64,000 bases of DNA from Enoplolaimus lenunculus (GCA_030248215.1 JASANG010004124.1:1-64000); one strand, 5' to 3'. Shown: positions 1 to 12,224, numbered from the stretch's first letter. Numbers and translations are program-made. The notes: generated from the sequence alone by a model not told the origin.

Positions 1-1500
1 CTAAGCGCCTAGCCATCTGAGAAAATTTTAGTGTACCCCGTGGCATGAGAAGGTTCTGGCCAGGCCCCAGCGATCCTGTTAATCTAGAACCTGCAGACTC
101 GCTTGGCAACCGAAACACTGAATGCACAGCCCGTAACCATGGCAGAGTAAGACTAAAATCACTACGCGCTTAAGAAACAGTAGCAGCAAGCGACGACCTT
201 CAGAAAATTCCGTTGAAATCTTTTTCCTCCCCTTTCTGGTGGTTTGCATGAGCATAAGGGTTTAAATCTAAAATTTGTAAGTTAAATTAATGTTGAATTC
301 TTTATTTTGCCATTCAGCAGTTATTTTATAAGCCACTGCTAGCTACTCTCTTACGCAGCACTCAGTGCTATCAAAAATCATCGACTCACAACAGCAAAAT
401 TAGCTTGAGACCTAAAACTTCCGCTAAGGTGTAACTTTATTTAATTGTATCTTTACTGTATGTACTGTATAAAGATATGATAAACCAAAACTCCAATCTT
501 AGTTTGGTAATGTACCATGAGCGGTTTTGAACCTTTCAAATTCCTGGCCTTGAGCCATGGCTAATTCAAAGTTTAAACCAAGGAACCAATTTTCTGTAGA
601 ACCTCAAAAAATTTTGTTCAAATTAGCGACGTCGGAACTCGACAATTAGAGTTTATTCAGGAGATAGCATAAAATTTGCAATCCCAATTAACCACCCCGA
701 AAAAAAACTCAATTGTTGCTGGTACGAATTAGCAACGCATACAGGTGTTTAAGGAAGCTTAGGCGTAAGACGATATCGGAATTTTGTGACTCTCAAAACC
801 TGATATCACGCCGGGGGACCATCATCCTCTAGTCAAGTAGCTTACTTTGGCAGATCCACGGCCACGAACACCCGTGAGAGTATCATCTCGGATTCGTCCG
901 CAGGGATACTCGTTGATCGTACCCGTAACAATATTGAATACACAAATCTCAAACACAGCATATATACCTACTGTACATAAGTACATTACACGTTAACTTC
1001 ATTGTCTATGTATTATGGACCAGAATGGACCCGGATATAGGTTTCAGTAAAAAATCAGTGTTCGTCTCCATTACAAAAATGCTATGAATTACGTTATTTC
1101 GATGCTCAAATTTTGTTAAATTCCTTGATAAATACTCTGATTTCTGTTTTAGAAAACCTGTCCAATATTTGCATATCTCATTTGTATCTTTTGCGGAAAA
1201 AACGTATCATTATTAATTTTTGATACATTAGTATCAGTTTTTCCTTTCCGCCATTTTGATCATTATCCGTTTTCGTTATGTTAACTATCCGTTTACACTC
1301 TGATTGTAGACTCAAAATAAAATTTCTGATATTTAAGAAAAAATTTCTTACATTTAAGAAATATAATTAGCAAGGTGCACTTGAAAAGTACTTCTGTTAT
1401 AACAGAAAAGTTTTCAAAAAAGTTTTGAAATAAAGTCGGGAAATAAACGATTTCCAGTTATTTTTAGAAAAATTCTCTTAAATATCAGAAAAACTTTTCT
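1..1500. other. No gene seen
   Basis: AT-rich sequence without a convincing exon, RNA gene or complete mobile element. Near 1320-1500 there are several short AAGAAATTTCTT-like palindromic stretches. Confidence 0.4.
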
Positions 1501-1547
1501 GATTTGAAACCAAAAATACTTTTCTGAATACATTCAGAAATACTATT

Positions 1548-1967
1548 TTGTGTGTAATATGTGCAAATGCGCAAGACCCATCCGGCGCCCAAACAGTAGC
1601 TTCTATGTTGTGCAGCGGCTATGCTATGAGTCTTATAGTCAATCAATTCGCGTTCTTTGTGTGGTGCTAAAATCAGCCACTGCAGCACCGTTATGGAAAT
1701 AAGTTTGGTTCATAAAGAGTTCAAATAACAGCTTTGACTTACTGTAACAGTATTTCGAAATCTATCGGTCGCCATTGATGTCACAATAGATCCAATGATT
1801 AAAATACAGCTCGACAAGACAGTTTCAACAATTAATAGACGCTTTAATATACGATTTCGTTGTACTAAATTGACGCCGTTCGTTAATACGTTTTTGGGAC
1901 AATTTGGTGGCACAATAATGATACTTGTTGCATCTGTTGGTTTATTGCTGCTCGGAGTTGATTCCAT
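1548..1967 (-). CDS. Possible two-exon fragment of a small membrane protein
   Basis: Tentative. A minus-strand frame from ATG at 1967 encodes 75 residues to a GTAAGT donor at 1742, including one clear membrane helix (about residues 48-66, ETVLSSCILIIGSIV). A 63-base intron would lead to acceptor CTGCAG and an open frame from 1679 (WLILAPHKEREL, then CLGAGWVLRICTYY). Phases match (0/0). I do not recognise the protein. The intron is far shorter than others here, and further exons would lie in repeat-rich sequence to the left or outside the window, so this may be chance. Confidence 0.27.
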
Positions 1968-1989
1968 TATGAACAGTTATATTGATTAA

Positions 1990-3237
1990 TTTATATGAAT
2001 CTAGCGCGCTGAATTTATTTTTTAGCACTGATGGTATTTCGGTGCTGAACAATAAATGTAAAGCAAGATTTCGGCTATTCAAAGAAATTAAGATTTTAAC
2101 CTAGTACGTGTTTCGTATGTATTCCACGGTCGCATATGTGGAATTTTTTAAGTCACAATGGTGTCGATCTTCGGTATACCATATATACAGTATTTGGAAA
2201 TTGTGTTTTCTTGAGATCGCAGGATTCACATGTGGGACCGAACCGCAAAATTTGATATCGGTACATAAAAGCTATGCTAATAACATTCGATGCACTCTTT
2301 TTTATTGCTGTGGGTGGCTGGGCCTCTATAGCGCCCCTTGGTTCCGCTGGCGGTTATGAAGCGCGAGGGGTTCTTTACCCGATATGTTTATAAATTTATG
2401 ATTGCATATCTGAATACCGCCTTATGCGGTCTCTGATTATTGAATAGTTTTGCTGAGATAAAATAAATAGTCGGTGCACGCCGGTCAGGCACGATATATC
2501 ATTGCCCCTGGAAGCTTGAATACTTTAACTGTAGCTGCAAGTTTTTTAATCGCTATATATTAAAGCTGGAAGGATCCACGTACGTATTTTGGGCAGCGTT
2601 CCAGCAAATTCAAATTATGTTAATTAATAGAAGTTTGCATAGAGAGAAAACTGTTATGTAATTACATCTCGTGTTTGAAATAGTTAGCAGCTTGGTTTTG
2701 ATTGAGCGAGTTCACGTTAGAAATTGATTTAGAACGGGAAAAGTGCGTAACGATGTTTTTATGTAACACAACATTATTTGTAATTACAGTAACTTTTGAT
2801 TGAAAATAATCCTGTTTAAATATTGTTCTGCTGTTTCAATACTTTGTATACGTACAATAAAATGATGATTTTTGGTTGTTTGAGTTGTCACTTAAGTTTC
2901 AAACCTTGCTCAAGACTTGCTTAAAATCAGATACCTTTGAGCGTATACCAAAACGAAGTATATATAATAGGAGAGTGGCACATGTGAGCAACTATGGGTT
3001 ACTAGTATATAATGTTTTATAGTAAAAAATCTTGCATAAATTTTTAAGAACCGGTGAAATTTGCTCTCAAAACTGCACAATGATTTCTGGCGTTTAAAAT
3101 ATTGGCTGCATTAATGCGTTGCTTTAAGCAAGTGAATTTTAAACAGAAACACTGTGAAACTGTCAATATCACAGTATACATGATGGGATATGCGTTTTGT
3201 ATCAAATTTCAATAAACAATTATAAAATGTTATGATC
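1990..3237. other. No gene seen
   Basis: AT-rich intergenic DNA. The short open frames are unremarkable and share no family features. Confidence 0.4.
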
Positions 3238-3671
3238 TACTGAATTGACCAGAGTAAGAGGGGGACTGATATTTATTTGGCCTCTCCAAAGGACACCCCC
3301 TTGTTATTCGGTTATGGACTGTTATTTATTTTTAACCCACGCTCCGCCGCCCTTCGTTACTGATATATATCCGGTACTGCAATTATCCGTTGAATTAAAC
3401 ATTTATTTCTCTTGTGTCAAAAGTTTGAGCGATAATACAAGGTAATAATTATGAATGTACTTTCGCTTTAAAGTTTCGAACTCAAATTATTTGGTCCTGG
3501 AGTCATTTATGCGCTAAAATTAAGGGCTAAATGACATTTATGAACTCTAATTAGGGTTTAGCGACTCTATCTGCTTACGGACACTTATTAGGGATGCGGA
3601 CTCCTATTGATTTGGACTCAAAATAGGGACCCCCCTCTTATTAACCCCCTCTTATTCGGGTCAATACAGTA
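3238..3671 (+). mobile_element. TA-flanked mariner-like MITE, CCCGAATAAG family
   Basis: A non-autonomous DNA element about 430 bases long. Left end TA-CTGAATTGACCAGAGTAAG and right end, read in reverse, TA-CTGTATTGACCCGAATAAG are inverted repeats, each next to a TA. Inside are repeated GGACTC..ATTAGGG phrases. A second near-full copy is at 11388 and a cut one at 36161. TA duplication and CAGT-like tips fit the Tc1/mariner superfamily. No transposase is present. Confidence 0.75.
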
Positions 3672-3924
3672 TTGATGTTATAGTGCTGCAAAGAGCGAAA
3701 CAAATCTCCCATTGCTATATGGCCGTAGAAAAATTGAAAGGTCGCCCTATTTTGTAATATACTGAGAAATTCCTGGACGCCCAAACCGAAAATTTCATTC
3801 ATCCCTTCTGACATGGTTGACTTGGCAACAGGTACATTTCAATGTTTTACACATGCTGAACAGTAATTCGGAATCGGAAAGTGAAAAATACTTCCTACCG
3901 TAAAACCATTAGCTGTTTGCCATC

Positions 3925-4058
3925 ATATCACCACTCAGCCGACTCACGTCTTGTGGAGATCTTAATCTGCTAATACGCGCACTTATGCATTAAATACTGT
4001 GCATTGATGCTACATTGCGCTGAGTTGCTCAGATTCAACTGTTTGTGAGAACGAGTTA
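3925..4058 (-). mobile_element. Degraded copy of the TTAA-flanked tRNA-core element
   Basis: Reverse complement shows, in order, a TTAA-adjacent end with TTCTCACA, the GCAACTCAGCGCA motif and ACGTGAGTCGGCTGAGTGGT, matching the element at 37328 with internal losses. Confidence 0.5.
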
Positions 4059-4125
4059 ATATTCACTGTCCGTAGCAACGGATAATTCCATTAGTCACCG
4101 CTTCGCCTGTACTTGTAAATTTTAA

Positions 4126-4205
4126 TTAACCCCTTCTCACATTGAATTGCCTGTAGGCAACTCAGCGCAGTGTATTTACGTTAAATAATATATATCGCAC
4201 CGAAC
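4126..4205 (+). mobile_element. 5' fragment of the TTAA-flanked element
   Basis: Starts TTAACCCCTTCTCACATTGA, then the hairpin TTGCCTGTAGGCAA and AATAATATATATCGCACC, matching the first 75 bases of the element at 37324 almost base for base. The rest is missing. Confidence 0.65.
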
Positions 4206-5399
4206 AGAACAGACTCAGTGACTTTCGGTAAAGAGCTGTGCGCATCGTAGACAATTACCATATTTTGTAGCAGGATCCACATCCCCATGACATTCCTGTT
4301 AATTTAACAAAATTAAAATTTTGAGATAAGGTCTACTAGAGCAGGATCAGTTTGAGGGAAGCTGTTCTATTTTACGTATAACTGAACACTATTCACCAAC
4401 CAAGTCGAGTTTTGTTAAAATCAGTCTAGCTAATCTATAAACTCACAATATATTTGTTTGCTTACTCGCAAATATTCTTTACCAGCAGTTGTATCATGGC
4501 TCGAATAAAGCCGTATAAAACCATCATGAATTTGAAGTAAACAAACTGCTATGCACACTTGAGACACGGTAAATGCATGCCCAAGCGTGTCTGGGTACAG
4601 TTGACGCACGCTAAGCGTGACTGGGTGCTGGTAACGCACGCTCCAGCGCGCTTTAACTGTGCCACAAGTGTTCTGAACGACTACATCGCACGGCCGGTGG
4701 TAATACACGAAAGTAAAAAGACTAAAACATTTAATATTTAAAAATTATAAACGCTTGACGCTTGACGACGACAGTGGCTGTCATCATGAGCACAACCGAA
4801 AAGAAACACTGGAGCTGAAGCCGGAGCCGGAGGCCAACAAACTTAGCGCTGGAACTGAAGCAAAGGTAGACTTTCAAAACGATGTTAAATACATAAATTT
4901 TAACAATCAATTGCAAACTATTGCTAAAAATCGTTTACAAGCTTAGATGTATAAAAAATATAGGCAACTTAATCTTTCAAAATTGCCACTAAGTTAGATA
5001 TAAACTGGCCGACAGTCACAACTTTAAATTAAAACGAGAAAAATTTCAATTAATACCACAAATGCGAAACCTCATGTAAAAGTTCTAGCAAAGTTGTAGG
5101 TTTATTTTTTACTTGAGCCGGAGGTGTAGCCGAACGCAGACCACTCGTGGTACCCTGGCTCGGACGTATTGTGCGGAATACGCTTATAAAGTGTTAAACG
5201 TTGTGTACTGTAAATGGATTACTTTTCACAGTTACTCTGTGTGGGAGAAGTTTAGTTTTTAGTTATGCTAAATTTTCGTGCCGCTTGATTAGCTTAACTG
5301 GTAGGCAATTGCTTTGTGTCGCGTATCACGGAAATACTGCTAAACCGCTCTAAAGCGACTAAATTGAGTCATCTAAGTGCAATAGAAAACTTCTCTAGA

Positions 5400-6657
5400 C
5401 TATTCCGTAGTATCTTTGCGTTTTTGAATAATCTGATTCGCTTCTTTCAAATTGCTGGGCAGTTGCTGATTTCGAGTATCTGGCAGATAAAAGTAGGAAG
5501 CACCCAAAGCGACCAAATTAAGGCCGAACATAATAAAATAAGGTCCAGCGCTCCATACTTCGCGAAGTAGAACCAATTGCGGGGTCAAAAGTACTCCTAA
5601 ACGTGCCCAAACATTACAAACACCGTAGGCAAAACTTCGAATTTCAGTCGAAAATAGCTCAGCAGTGCAAATATACACGGCATTCCAACCGGGGCTTAAA
5701 AACATTGTTCCACATACAGCAAGTGCAGTTGCAACCAGTTGCATCGTGCGATCTGATTGGTCAGTTGCGGCATAAATCGAACCAATCGCGAGCATGATTC
5801 CGGTAACAACAACGGCGGGCAATTGATACAACATTCTCCGATCGAAATTCGGAACATAAGTGTCCAATAGAAACGTAACAAAGTTAGCGACAAGCCAGGC
5901 GGCCGATAGGGCAAACTGAGTAGCGTAGAAGTTTCCAGCTAAATTTCGGCTGTCAAACGCAATAGTGTAAGATGACAATGCTACAGTGAACCACAAGAAT
6001 GACATCAGTACAGTTTTGATCCGCATATTTCGGGTTCGTACCAGTCCTAGCGCATTGACTCGGGCAGATTGGCTTCTGATCTGACTGCGCTGGTGAGGTT
6101 TTTCTAAATTTAATGCACAGAGTTCCAAAGTTTGCGGACCATTCATCGCGTTTATATCGCCGTTAAACACAGCTGTTGCGCTCTGCGTACTGTTCAATGG
6201 TTGTTGTTCTTCGGTTTGGATTTCTTTTGGGCTATTTACCGCTGTATGCAATTCCGCGGATTTACTAGATTTAGTCGGCAAAATATCAGATTCGCCAGTT
6301 TTGGTCCACTTACATTTGAAAACTGCAGTTGCTATTCGAGAACATTTTGCGTTAAAACGGTGAACTTGATCTTCGGAACGTTTAGCAACGTCGAGGCGGC
6401 CCCGATCCGTGGCCCATTTGGCACTTTCAGGGGTTACAAAAATGAGAAACAACGGAACAGGAAGCGCAATCGCAGGTAGAACTTGAGTGTACAGTCGCCA
6501 ATCTCTTAGAAACCACGCTATACCCGCAAACAATGCCGTAATTGCTGGATAACTGACCCATGTATCCACAAACATTCTCTGTCCTGGTTTGATGCTTTCA
6601 ACAGTAAACGTGTAAACTGTAACCAGTTCGCCACCATTGAAAAATCCGACGGCAAAT
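5400..6657 (-). CDS. Exon 2 of SLC22-like copy A
   Basis: Codes for TM4 to TM12 and the C-terminus, starting after acceptor CATTTTCAG with FAVGFFNGG and ending at TAG (5402-5400). It includes PESAKW, a hydrophilic Ser/Gln-rich central loop unlike that of copy B, and the six C-terminal membrane segments. Sequence similarity to copy B continues for about 20 bases past the stop codon, so the duplication took in some 3' untranslated sequence. Confidence 0.9.
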
Positions 6658-8141
6658 CTGAAAATGAACAGAACAAAAACTTTCAAATTTTGGATACTAA
6701 CTTTCCCTGCAATAAGTAAAACGCTTAGTGCACGAGCTCGCGTAACAAGCGCAGCACTGCATTTTAGCGCCGTGTTCAGAATTTTTGAGGAGGGTCAGGT
6801 TAAAATTCTAAAACCTTGGTGGCAGGCGCTCATAGCTGCACGCTATCCACGGGTACCCGCAAGTAAACGTCGGTCGGATAAGAAAATTTTGATGCGGGTA
6901 TACCCATTGGAAAAATCTAAAGCGCGGGTAAAAATTTGTTAATTTGTAGCCACCTAGAATTTTCATAAGAAAGTCGAAACTAGTCAAAACTAGACAACGC
7001 GTTGGTATTGAGGTTATATTTTTCTTCAACAATGTGTTCAGAACTTTTCTGAATGAGACCTTAGACAAATTGCGACGAAACTATGTGTGGTTTATATGTT
7101 CATAACTGAAAATGATTTTGCACATATAAAAATGAATGTTTTGATTCACTGATAACCCATCGGCAACAACCTAGCTTTACTAGTGATAGGTGTAGTGTGC
7201 AATGTTATTCGGTGTTACATCTGTTACTTGATGGTTTGTTTTGAAAGTTGCTCATAAAAAGTTATTTGTAACATTAATCTAGCGACTAACATCAATGCAC
7301 TGTAAAATTAACAATTGTATTAAACGCTGTAGAAAAGAAAGGGTCGGTAAAGGTGGGTAGTGGGAAAACGAATGTTACGCCATTATACCCGCGAGTAATA
7401 AAAAATTTCTGCGGTTAAAGCGCAGTGTGGGTAAAAGATCTTTACAGATATCTGCGGGTGCTACAATTATCTGAGCATGCGGCTATATATTTAACAGTCT
7501 TGAGTGTTAGGCTTCAGGCCTACCTACAGCGAATATATACATGTGCAGATTTATATGAAAACCTACCCGAAAACAATAATCCAACCGTTTAATATTTCTA
7601 AGTTTTAAAATGTTTAAAATTTTTTAAAGTGAAATAGAGTGAACTTCACAAGTCAGCGTTGATTAAATGCGGTCACTAACCTGAAAATGGTAAGCGAAAT
7701 TGGATTTGTTGCAAGAGAAGACGCCATAGAAAGCGCGATTTCTACTACCATCACAGCAGACAAAACGAGTCTCCGGCCACAGCGGTCACTAATCCATCCA
7801 ATCACTAAAACCCCAAGGATCATTCCAGCGAACTGAATACTCGATATTTGCGCCGCGATATAAGACCGGTCACAGAGAAGCTGAAACTCTTGGCGGACGC
7901 CATAAAACGGCGCCCTGAACGTCAAATTTTCCGGGGGACACAGAGCGTAGGTGGTGCAATTTTTGTTGAAAGTTACCCCTCCATCGCATGACCAGTCAGG
8001 AGTGATATTTGCGTACAAAGGAAAGAGTTGTGTTGAGTTTCGAACAAACATTGTTAACCAAAATATACCATATGATACAAAAAGTTCATACGGCGTCAAT
8101 TGAAATTCGCGAAATTTAGCAATTAATTTGCTACAAATCAT
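5400..8141 (-). CDS. SLC22-like organic ion transporter, copy A (two exons)
   Basis: This is a predicted 12-pass major facilitator superfamily transporter of the plasma membrane, most like the SLC22 organic cation/anion carriers; its substrate cannot be read from sequence. Exons 8141-7681 and 6657-5400 join in frame (AG|A, Arg) to give 572 residues, normal for SLC22. After membrane segment 1 comes the large Cys-rich extracellular loop typical of SLC22, then the MFS loop motif GWISDRCGRR, the SLC22 signature PESAKW, and a late STEIRS motif resembling the family's conserved segment near TM10-11. The ATG at 8141 is chosen because it aligns with the start of copy B. Donor GTTAGT and acceptor TTTTCAG are good. 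The 1.02-kb intron holds a CGGGTAAA-type repeat. It lies head-to-head with copy B at 15285. The cytoplasmic loop between TM6 and TM7 differs almost completely from copy B. The SLC22 family is confident; orthology is not. Confidence 0.9.
6825..7480. mobile_element. hAT-like CGGGTAAA repeat element in intron of SLC22 copy A
   Basis: Begins near GCTGCACGCTATCCACGGGT and ends near TATCTGCGGGTGCTACAATT, with repeated GCGGGTA and GCGGGTAAAA phrases between. The tips are roughly inverted. Related copies lie at 12225, 13130 and 60455. Assignment to hAT rests only on end shape. Confidence 0.5.
7681..8141 (-). CDS. Exon 1 of SLC22-like copy A
   Basis: Codes for residues 1-153: a short cytoplasmic N-terminus, TM1, the extracellular loop with PDWSC and YALCPPENLTF, TM2 with the GWISDRCGRR motif, and TM3. 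It ends in ATTTTCAG followed by donor GTTAGT on the minus strand. A longer open frame continues upstream to 8291, but those residues have no match in copy B and run into a repeat, so they are left out. Confidence 0.87.
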
Positions 8142-8224
8142 TATAAAAAAGTTTATTATCTGAATCGAAAAATGTATATAAAATTGAATTGGTTTGTCAA
8201 ATAATGTGTATTTATGCGGCCAAT

Positions 8225-8375
8225 GTATAGTAGAATAGGATCGTAACAGCAGTAAAAGCATATTCTTAAGCCTAATCGTAAGCTTAAGCATAAAAATGAG
8301 CTTATACTTAAGCCTAAGCTTTCGCTAAAAATTAGTCTAAAGCTTAAACTTTCACTCTATTACAGTCCCACAGAA
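8225..8375 (-). mobile_element. TTAGGC-bearing MITE, variant end type
   Basis: Contains TTAAGCCTAA and CTTAAGCCTAAGC runs and, in reverse, an end like GTAACATTTTTCTGTGGGAC that recurs at about 12338. It lies just upstream of SLC22 copy A. Confidence 0.5.
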
Positions 8376-8479
8376 AAATGTTACATCAACGAGCTTTACA
8401 TGGGATATTTAGCAAGAATGGGTGATCACTTTTTAGACAAGAGTTTGTAAATTGATAGAATTTATTTACATGTTACAAA

Positions 8480-9120
8480 TTGTACCAGCCCACGTTGTTT
8501 TCGACGTACCCCCTCACTTTGGGGGAAGCTCGATGACGCATGTATAAAATGTTTCTAAACAAAAAATTTGTTATGAATGTAAGCGGAGCATTTTTGCTGC
8601 CGTTGGAATTTGGCTTTTTACGAATAGATATCCTTAAGTCCGTATAATGAGCGAGCTGAACAAAAACGCAACGCACACTGGGTATATTGTTTGTGATCTT
8701 CAAATTGATGGCTTTTTTCTCAAGTTCTGTAAAAGTCTTCTATAATTAAATACTTTCTAGTTAAATAAAACCTGCGAAATTATTTGTACAACAGTGTAAA
8801 ATAATGCGTCGTCCACATTTCTAAAAATGTTCAGACAACATTCACAAATCTCGCACCCGAACCTGCAACGTTACACTTCTATTGTTTCAAGTGCGCAAAA
8901 GGTGACAAATTAGGATGTTTAACACTTGCTGTGTCGAGTTCTGCAAGATCTACAAGCGAATAACGATAAACGCTACATATAGTTACGTTTACAGCTACCA
9001 GTTTTAGCTATTAAACGTTTTTTTATTTTTGCAAAAATATACTTTGGAGAAATACAAGGTATAATAAGATCGCTTATGTGTGATTTGCGCAAGTAATACC
9101 AAATCAGTCAGGTCCCAGTT
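8480..9120. other. No gene seen
   Basis: Intergenic DNA between the transporter copies with no exon, RNA gene or complete element that I can support. Confidence 0.35.
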
Positions 9121-9130
9121 TCTCCTATTT

Positions 9131-9330
9131 GATACGACGTTAACGTTGAAACGCGCTCTCTCATGCAAATGACACTGACTTATACAAACCACCACTCTCA
9201 GATGTTCATACTAGGAAAAAATCGAAGCGCAAAAAAAAGCACACATTCCCACCTGATACGACGTTAACGTTGAAACGCGCTCTCTCATGCAAATGACACT
9301 AACTTATACAAACCGCCACTCTCAAATGTT
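9131..9330. repeat. Local tandem duplication of about 75 bases
   Basis: A block starting GATACGACGTTAACGTTGAA occurs at 9131 and again at 9255, both running on through CTCTCATGCAAATGACACT to CTTATACAAACC with few differences. The spacing is 124 bases. Confidence 0.85.
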
Positions 9331-9830
9331 CAATATGTTCAAAAGCCTGTATGTGATGTAAACCTGTGTGGCATTTATGCAAACATAATATGGTATTCAA
9401 AATTACATTAAGTATCAAATTTTGTTAAGTAGAACCCTGCAAACTTCACGTGTTCATTCCTAAATGAATAAAAAGTTGGACGAAAAAGGCAAACATTGTT
9501 TAAAAATGCTGAATATGCACTAGAGTCGTTGGTAGATTGCAAAATCGTCCAGAACAACCATTATTGTTGAATTATATATTGAAGATTTAATACGAAGCAG
9601 ACAAAATGTTAACCAATAGTATAGTAGGGGCAAAAGATGTCCCAAGCTGTGCTGGTGACAACTCAAACTCTGCAAGTGTGAACAAACAGACACACTTTGT
9701 AAAAAAACCATCGCAACTGCATTAGTATGAAAAACTGGTGCAGCACGTGAAATCAAAAGCGCTAATATCTAACACGCGAACTTAGGTGCTGCTTATCGCA
9801 AAAAGTTGTTTGCTTTGAAATGTAGGACCA

Positions 9831-10443
9831 ATTTTTTCGGGTCTTTGTCCGTTATCCTCTAGCCCGTGTTTGTCCAAACATGGTTCAATTTTGAAAATTT
9901 TAGCATATTTGAGCTTCGCATAACCTCTCTTGATCATTTTACGCCACAATTTGAATTTTTTACAAAATTCGTTTATCCCAAAATGCGCCCTTCGGACCCA
10001 AAAAAATTTTTCAAAAATTTGAGAAATTGTATTTAATTTATTCGATGCAGCTTGAACAGCTGAGTCGAATGGTATTAAAGTTACCGTATTTAGATTATTG
10101 GTTAACGAATTACGGACAATAACTGATATGGAGCCGTCTCAAATCGTTGAAAACGGGCCAAATGATTTATTTATTTTGCAATAACTCTGTGTCAAATTTA
10201 ACACCATTGGACTCCACTCGGTAAACTGCATCGAATGGTATATTATTTATCAAACTTTTTGTCAAAAATTTTTTTGGTGAGACCTTTGGACCTAAAAAGC
10301 CGAAGTTTTCAAAAATTTATAATTGTAGTAAAATAATCAGGTGAGGTCATGAGAACCCCAAATATGCAAAAAATCTTAAATCCAACGATTTTTGGGTAAA
10401 ACGCGGGCGGGAGAAGGGGATAACGGAAAAGACCTTTTTCACG
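9831..10443. mobile_element. About 610-bp MITE with TCTTTTCCGTTATCC-type inverted ends
   Basis: The left end GGGTCTTTGTCCGTTATCC and the reverse of the right end AGGTCTTTTCCGTTATCC are imperfect inverted repeats. The inside is non-coding. Diverged relatives sharing ATTTGAGCTTC and GCATCGAATGGTAT phrases occur at about 21800-22250 and, reversed, 39890-40130. Confidence 0.6.
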
Positions 10444-10502
10444 AGAGTACCTATATTAGAAATTAATTATTATCAAAACTTTGATGTTTATTATTCTTCA
10501 TC

Positions 10503-10650
10503 CAGGCCCGTAGCCAGCTTACCTTGCTAGGGGGGAGGCTAAAAAATTTTTTCCGGAAGGGCAGTTAAGGGTTTTCGATGAGTTACAAGAAAGGTTGAAA
10601 ACTTTCTAGGGGAATTTTCTAGATCGGAAAAATATTAGTGCGATAATAGG
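10503..10650 (+). mobile_element. Truncated hAT-like element with CAGGCCCGTAGCC end
   Basis: Starts CAGGCCCGTAGCCAG, followed by the family's GGGGGGAGGCTAAAA and AAGGGTTTTCGATGAGTTAC phrases. The right inverted end is missing. Better copies lie at 48077 and 53625. Confidence 0.65.
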
Positions 10651-11387
10651 TAATATTCAACTTTTTCAATTCTTTACTTCTCCGTTTTTTATGTGTATCG
10701 GTTAAGATTAATATAGGAGCCTGCCTACTGAAAGACAGATTGATAGAGATATTTCAGACGTCGAAACTTAGATTTAGGATTACGTTGATATTTTGGCTTA
10801 ATATTCGGGCCCCAGGGCCACATGACTATTAACAGGAGCCTTTGTGTCTATAGTTGTAACGTTTTGGACGCAAATTACAGAGTTTTCTAATCAAAACCAT
10901 ACTTTTGTGGTTCATTGTTAACGAATTCAAAATACATTAGGAGGAACAAGCGCAGAACGTTGCCAATGTATATTTTTCAAGTTTTCATGTGGTTTTTGTT
11001 ATCAGAAAGTCAATGTCAGTTGAAATGTGCGGTTTCATGTTAAATAAATTAAACTTGCCCGAAAAATTTAGGTTCAATATTAAAATTCGTTCACTTTCAA
11101 CTAGACCTTCGTACGTATTCTGATGATAATGTGTACTGGTTAGTATGGGTCTAGCATATCTTTCGTTTCTAATACAGTTATTAATGCAATTTTACTAAAG
11201 TAGCCAACGTCCTTAGCAATCCAGATGTCATTTTTGACTTTGTGAAAGGTTGCGATTTACAACTGAAAACAATTAATATATTTAGATCTAAAAGTATTTA
11301 AGTTTTGTTGGCGACCAAGTTTAATTTTTAAAAAATTCTGAATGACAGATTTTTTGTTTTGAGCTTTGATGGCAAACGCGACCTGAC

Positions 11388-11834
11388 TACAGTAGTGGCC
11401 CGAATAAGCGAGAGACTGATATTTATTTGGCCTCTCCAGAGGGTGCCCCCTGTTATTCGGTTACGGACTGCTATTTATTTTTAACCGACGCTCCGCCACT
11501 CTTCGTTACTGATATATATCCGGTACTGCAACTATCCGTTGAATTAAACGTATATATATTTGTCTCGTTTCAATAGTTTGAGCGATAATAAAAGATTATA
11601 CTTAGTAATGTACTTTCAAAATTTAAGTACGCTGTAAAGTTTCGAACTCAAATTATTTGGTCCTAGAGTCATTTATGTGCTACAATTAGGGATAATTGAC
11701 ATTTATGGACTCTAATTAGAGTTTATGGACTCTGTTCGTTTACAGACTCTTATTAGGGATACGTACTCCTATTGATTGGGACTCAAAATGGGACCCCCTG
11801 TTGTTACTCCCCTCTTTTTCGGTTCACAACAGTA
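11388..11834 (+). mobile_element. TA-flanked mariner-like MITE, CCCGAATAAG family, copy 2
   Basis: Ends TA-CAGTAGTGGCCCGAATAAG and, in reverse, TA-CTGTTGTGAACCGAAAAAG. The interior aligns over its whole length with 3238-3671. No coding capacity. Confidence 0.78.
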
Positions 11835-12054
11835 CAAAGTTACAAATATTCCATTAATACCGTAACCTGTAATTTCAATCGTTTTATAGTTTGCTAATGA
11901 TCGACACAACTGCTAAAATTTTAAGTAACGCTCACTCATCAATAGAAATCTACAGCAATTTTTCAGTGTTTATTTATTATAAATAAAAACATGATGCTAT
12001 GTAGTGCCACTCCAGGTAGAACCCGGAACTTGCGAGCATTTTAACTGAGCCGCT

Positions 12055-12200
12055 GGAAAAGCGGGCCTACATAGCGGAGATCAAACTAGTGGTATTGCGA
12101 TTCCGAGGCAAAAGCTCTACCATTGCGCCACACAGCCAGCCTGTCCAACTACTTTCTTCAACGACTATATATGTCCGAGCGTATGCTGCCGGCATGGTGC
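12055..12200 (-). repeat. tRNA-derived SINE-like copy
   Basis: On the minus strand GGCGCAATGGTAGAGC reads as a pol III A box, followed about 40 bases on by a weak B-box-like region. The leader AGTTGGACAGGCTGGC matches the leader of the copy at 19370. It does not fold into a standard tRNA, so it is called a SINE or decayed tRNA pseudogene. Confidence 0.5.
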
Positions 12201-12224
12201 AATGTATATAAATATACACACGGA

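Noticed and set aside
4780-4872. Frame reading ELKPEPEANKLSAGTEAK before a GTAGAC
   Set aside because: It looks a little like a charged exon, but there is no supported acceptor, start or neighbouring exon, and the composition is low in complexity.
8142-8291. Upstream extension of SLC22 copy A to an earlier ATG
   Set aside because: The 50 extra residues have no match in copy B and overlap a TTAGGC-type repeat.
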